DNA of 64,000 nucleotides from Aradus depressus (GCA_963662175.1 OY759225.1:19517601-19581600), one strand, 5' to 3'; counted from the first letter of the stretch, positions 54,801 through 63,000 are shown. The notes: generated by a model not told the origin, from the sequence alone. Numbers and translations are program-made.

Positions 54801-57800
54801 TATTTGCATCTATTCCTTAGGTATCTCCTATAAGTTCTCTTTGATTTCTGTTCTCATCTTTATTGTTTACTTTTATTTATTGTTTACGACTATTATTATT
54901 TTATTTGTTACTCTGTCCAGTGACTGTCATGTTTTTATTCTTAGGGGACCTCGGTCCCAGAATAAAATTTATTTTCATTTCAAATAAAATTTATTTTCAT
55001 TTCATTTCAAACCATCATAGTATTATGCTCGGTCGATTTATATTATCAATTTTATTTTACTTTCTTAGTTATATAGATTTTCTTTTTACTTATTCTCTAT
55101 TATTTATATAGATACTTTTATTCATTTATTTTTCATCATAATGAAGTTGTTAATTTCATGTTTTTTCCTGTTAATCTTTTGTTTGTCAATTTTTAATTGT
55201 ATAGTTTTTCACTAATGTAGCACTAATTGTATTTACCTATCTTTTTATTTCTTTGTACTGATACCATATTTCATTGTTCCTGTTCTGTACTCTATATGTA
55301 TTTATTCTTAGGGAACATCGGTCCCAGAATAATAAAATTTCTTTTCATTTCATTTTTCTTTTCATTTCATAAGGACACCAGTTGATCCTCAGCCAAATCG
55401 GTCAAAGGGAAGGGCGGGATTAAGTGGGGAGACTTAACACAAAAACTACAATATCTGTCTGTGTAATGAACGTATCGACATAAAATTTTATATTTAAATT
55501 CAAAACCCCATAAGGCACCTATTAATTTCCCGTTTAATTGGTCGAAGGGAAGGGGAGGCTAGAGCGGGGTCGACTCAGATATCCTAATAACTGCCGATGT
55601 AATGATATTGACAACAATTTCAGAGTCAGAAGCCCATATGTAAGTTAATTATTGATTTTTAGGGCGTCGCCGGATTCCTCTCCAATTAAGAGCAGTGGGG
55701 GGAACAGTCTAATCCCCACATCACGATTCCTCTCGGACGAAGTTGAGTGCTCTCAACCGAATGGCAGGATTCCTCTCAGTTGTATAGGGAATAAGTAAAT
55801 AATAAAGTTCAGATCACATACTTAATATAAATTGTAGGGGCGTAATAGCCAGCGTTCCGCCGGCGGGACGATATATCTGCCCCTCTCCTTAGTTTCTAAG
55901 CTATGAGGACAATTCAGGTTAAATAATTTTATTATATAAATAATGATAAATAATAATGTGAACAGTGACCTTGACACTGGGACACTGAGCAAGGGATGAC
56001 TTCCAGACGGGTGCGTGAATGGTGAGGAAGGGGTGGTGACGGAAAGTAAACAAGTTCATAGGTGAGAGGAAACCTGCCATGGGCTAAACGCAATCAAAAC
56101 TGCACATAGAGGAATCGTGGAGGTCGGAGAGGAATCGTGGATCTCCCGATTTTTAGTCCAAACGGTCGATTGATTGATTGGGGAAGTACACTGCTAATAA
56201 TGATTCATCGACAATTTTTTTTTTTCGCATTAAAATAATTATGACAAATAATTAAGTACTTAGGAATTGAAAATAATTTTTTTTCCTCTGAATTGATTTT
56301 TTCGAATAATGTTGCAGATTATGGTCAACTGTAAATTGTTATTCTTATTATTATGTATCTAATTACAGGACTATTTGGACTGCTTACAACTCTGTTTACG
56401 GTGTTCCTCGGGGTTCACGCTGCTCGAACCTATCTTTCTTTTAAACGTCCCTCTGATTTGATTTTAAGGTGGCTGATACTGGCTATTATCTCAGTAAGTT
56501 GACATTTTAAATTTATTCATAAAAATGTTTTTACTGCTCCATAAAAAAAATGTTCAATATAGATTCGTCATTAATTTTTTTATTAACATACTTATTTTTA
56601 TTGATTAGTTATTAGTTAGTTATTGCGATTCATGGCCGGGCTTTAACTACTAGGTCATATTGTTCGAACAACCCAGACCAGAAGACGGACATATGGACCA
56701 TCGCCCAACCAAAGCGACATAGGACACAATACCCATAGAAATATCATATATTATACCATCACAGACATGAGATATTGATAGATATACACATTGCTTCACC
56801 AACTTAGATCACTCACACATGTAAACAGACTCCCTGAGACGGACCACAAAGATAAACAAATTACCTAAAAACGGACCCTTATAAGGCAAGAAACGCCCAC
56901 AGTACTCGATCAGCTGCCAGTGACGACACTGGGGCAAAATTAACAAATTTCTGACCAAAATTATGAAACTTATATACTTTTTTTTTTTTGTGTGGTGAAT
57001 TCGAAAAAAAAATACTTGAAAAATTTCTCAAGAGGAGGTGAACACGTGTTGTAGCTCATACAGCTAGAAATATACAATTCTTATTAGGTAACTGAAATTA
57101 GAAATTGCAATAGCTTCATTTTCTTCGATAATTCGCTAAAATTAAACGCCTGCGTCTTCTTTGGACGAATTTATAACTTTAAAATTAAGTTTCTCCCAAA
57201 TTTGCAAAAACTGATTTAATTTTATGGTTATCTGATGAAAATACTTTAAGAAGGGGGAAAAGCGAGTGCCCGGCAACAACAAAAGCTTATTTTTTTCAGT
57301 AGTTTTTTATTAAGCAGTGACGCTAATGATAGTAATTATAATTCAGTACACTTGAGAAGAGATCTACATATTTAAGACAATAAAATAATTAAAAAGATTG
57401 TGTTTTAACACGTTATAAATATAGACTGAGGCAATGTAGCGGGTATTAAAAGGCTGCAATGGTCTTGTTTATGTTTGTACAGGTGTATGCAAGTACACCC
57501 ACCTTCAGTCCCTCCTTAAAATCTGCATCTGTATTTTTGTATTTTGGTCAGATTTTGAGGCCGGTTTCCACCGATATGACAACACTCAATTTATAATGTA
57601 AGTCTGAGGCCTCATACTTTGTGACATGTTTAGGGTGCGATAGCGGGACACCTGAGCGGCTGGTCCAAGGAAGAGGGTGAGATCCCTCTTAACAAGAATC
57701 TCTGGTCTCTCTCCTTCTGTTTGGCAACTGCCAGCCTTGCCTTCATCGCCATCACTCTTCTATACTTCATTGTGGACTTCAAGTGTTGGTGGAGCGGTGC

Positions 57801-59659
57801 TCCCTTCCTCCAAGTTGGTAAGTCCTGAGAAAATTACTCTTACAATCAGTCTATGTCGAAATCAATCTTTGTCAATTTTATTAAATTTTCTTTTAAATCT
57901 TTAATAAACGTATTTAATAAGAAAAAAAAGTCGGTGAATCATTCTATGTACTTCCCTAGCATGAAATAATCAATTAAGTGTTCTCTCTCCCTCCAAAGTC
58001 AATCGACCATTTGGACTAAAACTCAATATTTGACGTACATAGTGGCTTCTCAAACCTCATACTAAATTTTGTATAATATTCATTATACCTGCAGTTATGA
58101 ACGTATTTGAGTCGAGTGATTTCGTGGAATGTTAATATGTACCATTCTTATGGGATTTTGAGTTGAGCTCCGCTGAAAATTAATAGGTGTCGTCCTTATA
58201 GGGCTTTGAATTTACATATGAAATTTCGTGTCTATACATTCATTACAATGGGAGTTAATAGAGTTTTTGTGCTATGCCTCGAGATTTAGGGACAAAAAAA
58301 GCGAAATCACAAAAATTGATATGTAAACATCTGCTTTAGTTTCAAAAATTTGCTGTCGTGCACTGATTTTGATTAAAATTTGTTTTAAAATGTTACAATA
58401 AGAAAAGTAGTGTGAGGAATTAAACTTTCAAATTTATTGTTCTTCAACGACGAAAAATGTATTAATGAAATATATAATGCATAAAAAAAGTATTAAGGTT
58501 AACAACTTTTATAAAATTTGGGTTTTTGAACTCAATTTTTAACCCTTCGAGAAAAATATTGCATAACACTTTTTCACTAGTATTGATATTACCAATCACG
58601 TTTGTATTCGATCCTATCAATTTGCTGTTTATGTATCTAATTTATAAGCTATTTCAATGTTTATGATGTATCCTATTACATTGTTTAACGGAAATAAATA
58701 TTATTATTATTACTAATTGAGCTTGAGATTCTTATGTACTTATGACTAACCTAGTATGCTTTATAGATCATTAATACATAAGAAACAAAAAAAAAATGTA
58801 TTCGTAGCCTAATGATTGACACATTTTACATTAAGAATATTAAAAAATTCGTTTCTTATTTGTATTCGAACTTGATCAAGGTTTCTATTGTTCAGGTAAT
58901 GTCTTGGTTTAGTATGCTAAACGAAGAATAGTTCACGTTTCCTATTAATGTTCTACGACCCTATACAACATTGTCCCATTCTTATGGGATTTTCAGTTGA
59001 GCTCCATCTCCTCCCCTCTTCCCTTTGGCTGATTCAGTGATCAATAAATGCTTACTTTAATTAAAAATAAAGTAATTTACTGAAATAATAAATATAAAAT
59101 TAAAATAAAAACATGTGGGGGCTATATTGACACGAGTGTAGCAAAAACGCAGGTGACTGCTCGAGGGTTAAGCTATCGAAGCATCTTGTGTGCGCTGCGA
59201 CACACACTTAGGCAGTATGAAAATCAACGAGACTTACTCTCTGATGGTCTGAAATAGCCCCTACCGAAAGCAAAGATGTTTACACATCAATAGGGAATTT
59301 TATATAATAGAGAATGGAATTTTACTGATGTGAGATATAAGATAAAAGTGAAATTTATATTTATTTTATTGAGTGTCATTGACTGTCTCTGAGATTATTT
59401 TTTACTAAACAATATTTTTAAAATCTGTAGCCTGCTGGTAATGAAACTATAAAATAATAACTTTGTGATTGTTACAGGTAAGAATGCAATATTCCTATAT
59501 ATATTCTCTGCACTTACCAAAAATACGTTTCCTTGGCGATGGAAGCCCCTGAACCTGACCACCCACACTGAGTCTCTGATTATGGACACATGGGCAACAT
59601 TTCTATGGATCCTCATTGGTCTAACTCTTGCAAAGAAGAACATAATTATTACTATTTAA
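40614..59659 (+). CDS. Hgsnat: HGSNAT-like lysosomal acetyltransferase, 575 aa, eleven exons
   Basis: Exons 40614-40733, 40827-40936, 41832-41935, 42193-42323, 45891-46009, 51621-51728, 52761-53019, 53311-53596, 56369-56493, 57634-57817 and 59478-59659 join to 1728 nt with one stop; phases match at all ten junctions. HGSNAT moves acetyl groups from cytosolic acetyl-CoA across the lysosomal membrane to terminal glucosamine of heparan sulfate. A luminal N-terminal part (residues 1-112) precedes the first membrane segment (~116-135), then FVNYGGGKY with His216 in FEHAPWNG, the region of the conserved catalytic histidine. Also seen: [23 protein letters not shown] and [11 protein letters not shown]. 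Human HGSNAT is longer at the N-terminus. No signal peptide precedes residue 1 and the ATG abuts a splice acceptor, so a signal-peptide exon may be missed upstream. Confidence 0.93.
40827..40936 (+). CDS. Hgsnat: HGSNAT-like gene, exon 2
   Basis: Acceptor TTACAG, donor GTGAGT; residues 41-77 ([14 protein letters not shown] ...), luminal part. Confidence 0.8.
41330..41455. repeat. Short inverted repeat pair
   Basis: GACCCTTTCGTCAGTCTTTTAGTGAAGCAGTAC and the inverse of it (GTACTTCTTCACTAAAAGAACTGACGGGAGGACC) face each other ~50 bp apart. It is probably a MITE or a fold-back fragment. Confidence 0.6.
41519..41640 (+). mobile_element. Hairpin followed by a hammerhead-like core
   Basis: 41519-41586 folds into a long stem (ACAGCGTAGCGGTTAA pairs with TTAACCCTACGCTGT). 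Directly after it, CTGATGATGACGCTGTTGCGTTGAAAACCGG keeps a CTGATGA ... stem (ACGC/GCGT) ... GAAAAC layout. This resembles other Penelope-like ends here but has one extra A. Confidence 0.5.
41832..41935 (+). CDS. Hgsnat: HGSNAT-like gene, exon 3
   Basis: The acceptor ATAAG is a poor consensus but keeps phase; donor GTAAGT. Residues 77-112 ([19 protein letters not shown] ...), matching the 'FG.YS' luminal strand of HGSNAT. A NVS glycosylation site is visible. Confidence 0.8.
42193..42323 (+). CDS. Hgsnat: HGSNAT-like gene, exon 4
   Basis: Acceptor TTTTTACAG, donor GTAAGT; residues 112-155, containing the first membrane helix ([20 protein letters not shown]). Confidence 0.9.
42632..42665 (-). 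mobile_element. Penelope-like end, degenerate
   Basis: On the - strand GGCCCTGAAGAAGGAAACAGTATCC keeps the GGCCCTGA edge and precedes an AACGTTG, so it may be a damaged hammerhead-like terminus. Confidence 0.35.
42771..43101 (-). mobile_element. SINE-A copy, full length, CCTAA-type tail
   Basis: Complete head, body and CCTAACCTAACC tail on the - strand. The right target copy was split by the neighbouring TA-inserting element; without it, TATATAG would flank both sides. Confidence 0.9.
43106..45194 (+). mobile_element. Long-TIR Tc1/mariner-superfamily element (2.1 kb)
   Basis: Arms of about 625 bp (43106-43730 and 44567-45194) are inverted repeats starting CAGGGTGTATCGCAAGCAGA. TA lies on both sides (43104-43105, 45195-45196). 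The left arm contains a second, partial copy of its own interior (around 43735-43790 matching 43440-43495). A 24-base G run (43137-43160) sits near the left end; the right arm has only nine C's at the equivalent place. Confidence 0.9.
44016..44351 (+). pseudogene. Transposase remnant of the long-TIR element
   Basis: The 111-codon frame begins at a TTG and carries a helix-turn-helix domain: [20 protein letters not shown], then [20 protein letters not shown] and GETGSI. This HTH precedes the DDE domain in a family of mariner-like insect transposases. After it the coding sequence jumps, by deletion, to a catalytic-domain end in other frames ([19 protein letters not shown] readable near 44370-44430). 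The two first catalytic Asp regions are gone. Confidence 0.8.
45360..45715. mobile_element. Palindromic Penelope-like end pair with good hammerhead-like cores
   Basis: Left, on the - strand, ~45417-45452: CTGATGATGAGGCCAACCTC followed by GAAAGCCGG. Right, + strand, ~45617-45645: CTGATGAGGACAACCTCGAAAGCCGG. In each, GAGG/CCTC (or AGG/CCT) forms the short stem between CTGATGA and GAAA. The outer edges (TGCAAAATAAAAATGTAG and CTACATTTTTGTTTTGTAAC) are inverted as well. It ends ~175 bp before HGSNAT exon 5. Confidence 0.7.
45891..46009 (+). CDS. Hgsnat: HGSNAT-like gene, exon 5
   Basis: Acceptor GTACAG, donor GTAAGT; residues 156-195. It encodes the serine-rich cytosolic linker and [10 protein letters not shown], the start of the conserved acyltransferase core. 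Confidence 0.88.
46080..46999 (-). pseudogene. Mariner transposase, broken by frameshifts and an insertion
   Basis: From the - strand: the N-terminal HTH domain ([20 protein letters not shown], then [20 protein letters not shown] and DDERPGR) is intact at 46742-46999. A deletion/frameshift follows. The catalytic core remains readable in pieces: [32 protein letters not shown], and [18 protein letters not shown]. The spacing fits D,D34D mariner. The fragment 46297-46465 then interrupts the last ~60 codons. The first catalytic Asp (DE) lies in the deleted part or is changed. Confidence 0.88.
46297..46465 (-). mobile_element. Penelope-like end inserted in the mariner
   Basis: Two facing TACTTTCGGTAT motifs and, on the - strand at 46420-46445, CTGAAGATGGTAGCAATACCGAAAGTA match the fold-back at 33930-34090. 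Removing it restores the mariner reading across ...FPTIKRS / [12 protein letters not shown]. Confidence 0.7.
47233..47560. mobile_element. Palindromic Penelope-like end pair, family 2
   Basis: Arms of about 130-150 bp (47233-47365 and 47410-47560) are inverted around a ~45-bp spacer and share CTATTCCTTCTGTCAATCAG. The + strand core reads TTGATGATGGGAGTGCTTTCCGAAACG (~47497-47524); stem GGGA/TTCC. The - strand partner lies at ~47261-47286. The same family occurs at 52000-52290 and, as one arm, at 10422. Confidence 0.75.
47795..47890. mobile_element. Pogo/Tigger-like terminal fragment
   Basis: TA then CAGTAAAAGCTCGTTATAACG resembles a pogo-type end. GAGAAGCG(TG)TTATAACGCTCCTC repeats twice in tandem. 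The opposite end is not found. Confidence 0.45.
48325..48440 (-). mobile_element. SINE-A fragment, old
   Basis: ACCCGACATTGTACAGG, CTTAACATGCCATCCGAAGGATGG and a CTCAGATAAAAAAATC linker follow the SINE-A order on the - strand. A small 3' tail piece lies at 47957-47985. Confidence 0.65.
48447..48471 (+). repeat. (TA)n run
   Basis: About 12 TA units. Confidence 0.8.
48472..49021. other. Intron with a G/C-richer stretch, no gene
   Basis: 48550-48740 and 48920-49000 are richer in G+C (CTCCCCTCCGCTGACC; GGAGGGGAGGGG) but contain no recognisable element ends. Confidence 0.4.
49022..49169 (+). other. Possible unassigned exon inside an HGSNAT intron
   Basis: A good acceptor (CATACAG) and donor (GTGAGT) enclose one open frame encoding [20 protein letters not shown] and then [17 protein letters not shown]. 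It is acidic/serine-rich with a KKRK nuclear-localisation-like cluster. No HGSNAT homology. It may be an exon of a transposon gene or a chance match. Confidence 0.35.
49592..50083 (-). CDS. Unrecognised 163-aa ORF, possibly a first exon
   Basis: This is the longest unexplained ORF in the window, on the strand opposite to the HGSNAT gene and inside its intron 5. The N-terminal half is polar ([20 protein letters not shown]); the C-terminal half is rich in aromatic and charged residues ([20 protein letters not shown]). No signal peptide or membrane segment. Just before its end AAAAG/GTAATT could be a splice donor, so the true product may continue elsewhere. It could be host-derived, transposon-derived or a chance ORF. 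I do not recognise the family. Confidence 0.4.
   Translation of the reverse strand: MVEKSNKNNKIVQFGLTNESSTELNPTSEMVTNSEQDEESEPRPSCSCQVGFAEQRGDLFFKMTYKHPKHITEYYKKIRNYYWDLKNKGIEHPWKETEYKGNIKKLFEMIKKDFGNYLRKENTEIDESDIKWEAFDYMRKHFIIKIPDEEIPAFLKGNYNIYV
50460..50560 (-). repeat. Repeat-C end, reverse
   Basis: GTCGGTGAATCATCGGCAATGTACTTCCCCAG followed by CCGTTTGGGCTAATATTTAG is the family's end in reverse; a G-rich run precedes it. Confidence 0.55.
50561..51200. other. Intron, no gene
   Basis: TTTCGGTTTCGG/CCGAAACTGAG-like motifs occur around 50535-50580 and again near 51160-51200 (GTTTCGGTTTCGGCTTCGGC) in opposite orientation, hinting at a small inverted-repeat element of ~670 bp interrupting Repeat-C. 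I could not define its ends. Confidence 0.4.
51205..51525 (-). repeat. Repeat-C fragment, reverse
   Basis: It continues the family in reverse from CAATAGTTGACTTACATAGGG to CACTGATTACATACCTTCC. Together with 50460-50560 it forms one interrupted copy. Confidence 0.65.
51621..51728 (+). CDS. Hgsnat: HGSNAT-like gene, exon 6
   Basis: Acceptor TATTTCAG, donor GTAATT; residues 195-231. Contains [11 protein letters not shown] and [18 protein letters not shown], the best-conserved segment of the family, with His216. Confidence 0.95.
51783..51830 (+). repeat. (TA)n run, 24 units
   Basis: Lies 55 bp after the exon 6 donor. Confidence 0.9.
52000..52290. mobile_element. Palindromic Penelope-like end pair, family 2
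   Basis: It shares TAACTATTCCTTCTGT, TTTTATAGAACATATTTATT and its inverse with 47233-47560. The cores are damaged: + strand CTGATGATCGGAATGCTCCCCTAAACGTC (~52234-52263); - strand CTGAACATGGGAGTGTTTCCCGGAACG (~52008-52033). Confidence 0.7.
52618..52685 (-). mobile_element. SINE-A-like tRNA head, isolated
   Basis: On the - strand it has GGTAGCTCGCTTACTGAGCTC (box A region) and AGTTCGAAACCCGG (box B), then GGCCCTTAGG. Only the head is clear. It lies 75 bp before exon 7. Confidence 0.7.
52761..53019 (+). CDS. Hgsnat: HGSNAT-like gene, exon 7
   Basis: Acceptor TTTTTTCAG, donor GTATGT (chosen because it keeps phase); residues 231-317. Two membrane helices ([29 protein letters not shown]) and [20 protein letters not shown]. 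Confidence 0.9.
53311..53596 (+). CDS. Hgsnat: HGSNAT-like gene, exon 8
   Basis: Acceptor TGTGCAG, donor GTAACA; residues 318-413. The [20 protein letters not shown] helix is followed by the luminal loop [28 protein letters not shown] and YQRPSS, all strongly conserved. Confidence 0.95.
54268..54485 (+). repeat. Repeat-C fragment, with terminal end
   Basis: It starts TTACTTCCTCAGCTATACGAAATATAGGGGAA and proceeds forward to CATAAGGACG, where it is interrupted. Confidence 0.7.
54486..55364 (+). mobile_element. LINE-like 3' tail pair inserted in Repeat-C
   Basis: Two copies of a GGGACCTCGGTCCCAGAATAA hairpin followed by AAATTTATTTTCATTTCATTTC (54942-55015 and 55308-55364) look like the 3' end of a non-LTR element. 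The T-rich sequence between them encodes only low-complexity frames. Repeat-C continues at 55365. Confidence 0.55.
55365..56215 (+). repeat. Repeat-C continuation, interrupted by a Mutator-like MITE
   Basis: CATAAGGACACCAGTTGATCCTCAGCC, then AATGAACGTATCGACATAAAATTT and ACTGCCGATGTAATG, and after the MITE AGTCCAAACGGTCGATTGATTG and GGGGAAGTACACTGC ... TTCATCGACA, in the family's forward order. Confidence 0.7.
55663..56147. mobile_element. Mutator-like MITE (485 bp)
   Basis: A perfect 9-bp duplication GATTTTTAG flanks it (55654-55662, 56148-56156), the length produced by Mutator-superfamily transposases. The ends share CGGATTCCTCTCC and, inverted, CGATTCCTCTCCGAC; CGATTCCTCT recurs inside. 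No ORF. Confidence 0.8.
56369..56493 (+). CDS. Hgsnat: HGSNAT-like gene, exon 9
   Basis: Acceptor AATTACAG, donor GTAAGT; residues 413-454. [20 protein letters not shown] is a membrane helix matching 'GTINSIVMAFLGVQAGK' of the family. Confidence 0.92.
56608..56665 (-). mobile_element. SINE-A 3' end fragment
   Basis: On the - strand the CCGGCCATGAATCGCAATAACTAACTAA end and ~30 bp of body are present. Confidence 0.65.
56666..57633. other. Intron, no gene
   Basis: A somewhat A/C-rich block at 56665-56930 may be a repeat. I see no boundaries. Confidence 0.4.
57634..57817 (+). CDS. Hgsnat: HGSNAT-like gene, exon 10
   Basis: Acceptor TGTTTAG, donor GTAAGT; residues 455-516. [20 protein letters not shown] is the conserved 'NKNLWS' region, followed by a further membrane helix and [12 protein letters not shown]. 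Confidence 0.95.
57925..58290 (-). repeat. Repeat-C fragment, reverse
   Basis: From GTCGGTGAATCATTCTATGTACTTCCC through CTCTCTCCCTCCAAAGTCAATCG to TGTCTATACATTCATTACAATGGGAG. A short duplicate of its CATTCTTATGGGATTTT block lies at 58978-59040. Confidence 0.65.
58291..59477. other. Intron, no gene
   Basis: Contains the inverted GTTTAACGGAAATAAATATTATTATTATT dispersed repeat end near 58683. Otherwise AT-rich. Confidence 0.45.
59478..59659 (+). CDS. Hgsnat: HGSNAT-like gene, last exon
   Basis: Acceptor TGTTACAG at 59477; residues 516-575, TAA at 59657-59659. It encodes [21 protein letters not shown] and a final membrane helix ([19 protein letters not shown]), matching the family C-terminus. 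Confidence 0.94.
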
Positions 59660-59869
59660 GTTATACGTTTTTTATATTCTTATATCACTTAGCGTGCACT
59701 CTTTGAAATCAAAGCTTATTTACTGTAATCATTCGTTCAGAATTGGTTTAATTTTTCATAAATAATGAGGGCGAAATAACTTGTTACACACTTTTGGAGA
59801 AAACTGAAATTATTTTTGTCTGTGAGAATTTTAGTCAAAGGGGAATTGGCTATGTGCTGATTATCCGAA

Positions 59870-60925
59870 GGAAGGGGCGTTCTGATTGGATGTAGGGAGA
59901 GAGGAAGCATTCTCATTGGCCGGGTAGAGATAGGAGAAATTCTGATTGTTGGATGGGAGATGTTCTGATTGATTGTAGGGAGAAAGGAAGCATTCTCATT
60001 GGCCGGGTAGAGATAGGAGAAATTCTGATTGTTGGATGGGAGATGTTCTGAATGGTTGTTGAGAGAAAGGAAGCATTCTCATTGGCCGGGTAGAGATAGG
60101 AGAAATTCTGATTGTTGGATGGGAGATGTTCTGATTGATTGTAGGGAGAAAGGAAGCATTCTCATTGGCCGGGTAGAGATAGGAGGAATTGGATGGGAGA
60201 TGTTCTGATTGGTTGTAGAGAGAGAGGAAGCATTCTCATTGGCCGGGTAAAGATAGGAGGCATTCTGATTGGGTCGGTTGGATGGGAGATGTTCTGATTG
60301 GTTGTAGGGAGAAAGGAAGCATTCTCATTGGCCGGGTAGAGATAGGAGGCATTCTGATTGGGTCGGTTGGATGGGAGATGTTCTGATTGATTGTAGGGAG
60401 AAAGGAAGCATTCTCATTGGCCGGGTAGAGATAGGAGGCATTCTGATTGGGTCGGTTGGATGGGAGATGTTCTGATTGATTGTAGGGAGAAAGGAAGCAT
60501 TCTCATTGGCCTTGGTAGAGATAGGAGGCATTCTGATTGGGTCGGTTGGATGGGAGATGTTCTGATTGATTGTAGGGAGAAAGGAAGCATTCTCATTGGC
60601 CGGGTAGAGATAGGAGGCATTCTGATTGGGTCGGTTGGATGGGAGATGTTCTGATTGGTTGTAGGGAGAAAGGAAGCATTCTCATTGGCCGGGTAGAGAT
60701 AGGAGGCATTCTGATTGGGTCGGTTGGATGGGAGATGTTCTGATTGATTGTAGGGAGAAAGGAAGCATTCTCATTGGCCGGGTAGAGATAGGAGGCATTC
60801 TGATTGGGTCGGTTGGATGGGAGATGTTCTGATTGATTGTAGGGAGAAAGGAAGCATTCTCATTGGCCGGGTAGAGATAGGAGGAATTCTGATTGGTCGC
60901 TTGTATGTGGGAGATGTTCTGATTG
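59870..60925. repeat. Minisatellite, 12 units of 83-90 bp
   Basis: Unit markers (GTAGGGAGAAAGGAAGCATTC) start at about 59892, 59975, then mainly every 89 bp to 60839. Each unit contains TTCTGATTGG or close relatives several times and a CATTGGCC segment, so CCAAT appears on the - strand about three times per unit. Early units (to ~60200) are shorter and more variable; units from ~60300 on are almost identical. Open frames on both strands (for example MPPISTRPMRMLPFSLQSIR) are repeat artefacts. Confidence 0.95.
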
Positions 60926-61365
60926 GTTGTAGTTTTGTCTTCTGCCAAGATGTGTCTAAACTCGTTTTTGAGTAAAGCCTTTCTCTACCACGTTCTCTTC
61001 GTCCGATCAGTAAGACAACTATACTCAGGGAGGAATCCATATGAAAAATTTCGTGTTTGATCTATTAATTATCGTTTCCATATATATCAACATGTGTTCT
61101 TATTTGGATTCAGAGGGTCAAAAAACTGGAATTAATTGACAAGAATATAATCATCATCTAAATTAGGTAGTTTTAAAATTTTATGTGGAAAAAGGCAAAC
61201 TATATATTAGAAGTGATCGATTTTTTTCTTTTGTGGTGAAATTGGTAAGAGAAAAAATCAATGTTCATAATGGACGAACGAAACTTGAAAAAATATATAA
61301 TTGAAAACCCGGCAGCTTTTTTCATGTTCTCGCCCTTCCGTCTATTCGTCCCATAACGAAAAAAT

Positions 61366-61612
61366 TGTCGTTATTAGTTATTTGACTTGAGGTGATATCG
61401 CCTACTACTAGAGCTCTCTTTTGTCTATCTGGTGTACATGAGCCCGACTTCATATAGGTTTGGGGCCACTTAACGTTCTATCCGGAGGACGGTGTGCTCA
61501 AGGGTTTTTTTAACTCCGCAGATAAAAAATCTATGGGCCTCGGTCAGCCCTTATACCCGCGATCTTCAGCTCAAAAGGCAAGAACGCTACTTCTGTGCTA
61601 ATGGTGCCTTGG
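61366..61612 (-). mobile_element. SINE-A copy, old and shortened
   Basis: It follows SINE-A order on the - strand (head near 61560-61612, body, GTCAAATAACTAATAA tail) with a deleted middle. Confidence 0.7.
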
Positions 61613-61619
61613 TCGTGTG

Positions 61620-62670
61620 AACCGAGCATAAATGAACTTAGCTTAGCCCAAGATTCGTGTGGTGGGACATTATATCCTTACTTAGTCTTCTTAAGAAATA
61701 CTTACTTAAACGGAAGATGTATGCTTGCACAACCTAGAAATATCTATTATATAGTTAACCATTTATATTTTTTTTATTCAATTATATATATAAATTAATC
61801 TGAAAATGTTTTTTATGTGATACAACTGCAATTTGTGGGTTGTTAGGAAAATACTTGATTTGTATAATGAGATGAAAGTTCACTCTTGAGGTAGATCGAA
61901 GAGGGTGGCTTTTTACAATCTGTTTCAAAAACATCCTCTCCCGTTTCGGTATAACAACACGAAATTGGACTATTTAGCGTTTAATAAACTCGTTAATTGA
62001 CCTACCTTAAGGATCAACTTTCAACTCACGAACATAAGACTGAATTATTGTGACATAAAAAACATTTTCTTCACTTTAATTATGTGATAATATTTTTTTT
62101 TTTTTCAATTTTTATATATTTTAATTGATGTATGGATTAAAAAAATTGTAAAGCATTTTTATAGATAATAGTACTCAGCCTGTATTAATTATAATTTGTA
62201 TTCCTAATTTGTTTGTTTAATTGATATTATTCTTAAAATGAAATCAGCTGTGACATTAATTGTTGACATTGAACTAATGCTTCCGAAAAATGTCCAAGGG
62301 ATTTGACACAATATAGTCATTTATATGCATTTAATTTTTAGTCATTTGCGTTTGCATGTTTTGAGAAAAGTTGTGGGCTATTGTAAACTCGAAATTGTTT
62401 AAAGTGAATTTTCCGGACAATGCTGAATGTCGCAGATTGTAATAATTAAATGGAATATGTTTGTATTTTATTTCATAATTTAATACAAAATTATTATTAA
62501 CCTTAGGTCCATTGTACAGGTTTTTATAATATAGAATACTATTTCATGTAAAAGCTCCTGTGTATATGTATTTACAATAATTTTTTGTTTATATTTTAAT
62601 GTATTTATAACCATTGGTAATACATATGAAAGCTATATATTTTTTTTTTTTTTCACCTTTGAACAACCTC
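61620..62670. other. No gene seen
   Basis: AT-rich sequence. A 67-codon ORF at 61595 begins inside the SINE and is not credible. Confidence 0.5.
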
Positions 62671-62673
62671 GAA

Positions 62674-62834
62674 CACGCTGATCATTGGATGAGATGTTAA
62701 GTGATGGTCCCGAGCCTGTACGATGTCAGGTACTCGTTGAAGACCCCTATCCTAGGTAAAAAAAACTTAGGTTGGCAAACTTTTGTACTCCCACGGTAGA
62801 GTCGAGCATGAATCACAATAACTCACTAATCCCA
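62674..62834 (+). mobile_element. SINE-A 3' half
   Basis: From CGCTGATCATTGGATGAGATGTTAAG through GAGCCTGTACGATGTCAGG to the CATGAATCACAATAACTCACTAA end; parts of the body are deleted. Confidence 0.75.
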
Positions 62835-63000
62835 TGTGACATAGGCCTAGAGCAATTATTCTCGCCAAATGAAGAAAAATGAGTTCAAAAAAGCATGGTT
62901 TCTTCTATAGATGTGAATTTTGTACCCCGAATCTTCCGAATAGGTTATATTATTTCAAAAAATAAATAAAGTACATGCGGAATTTCAGTACCATTCTATC

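Noticed and set aside
54457..55111. 176- and 91-codon ORFs rich in Phe, Leu and Ile
   Set aside because: They read through pyrimidine-rich, low-complexity sequence next to LINE tail repeats; the apparent membrane helices are a composition effect.
60325..61040. Repeated-peptide ORFs on both strands of the minisatellite
   Set aside because: 89-bp units are not a multiple of three, and frames stay open only because the unit lacks stops in certain frames.
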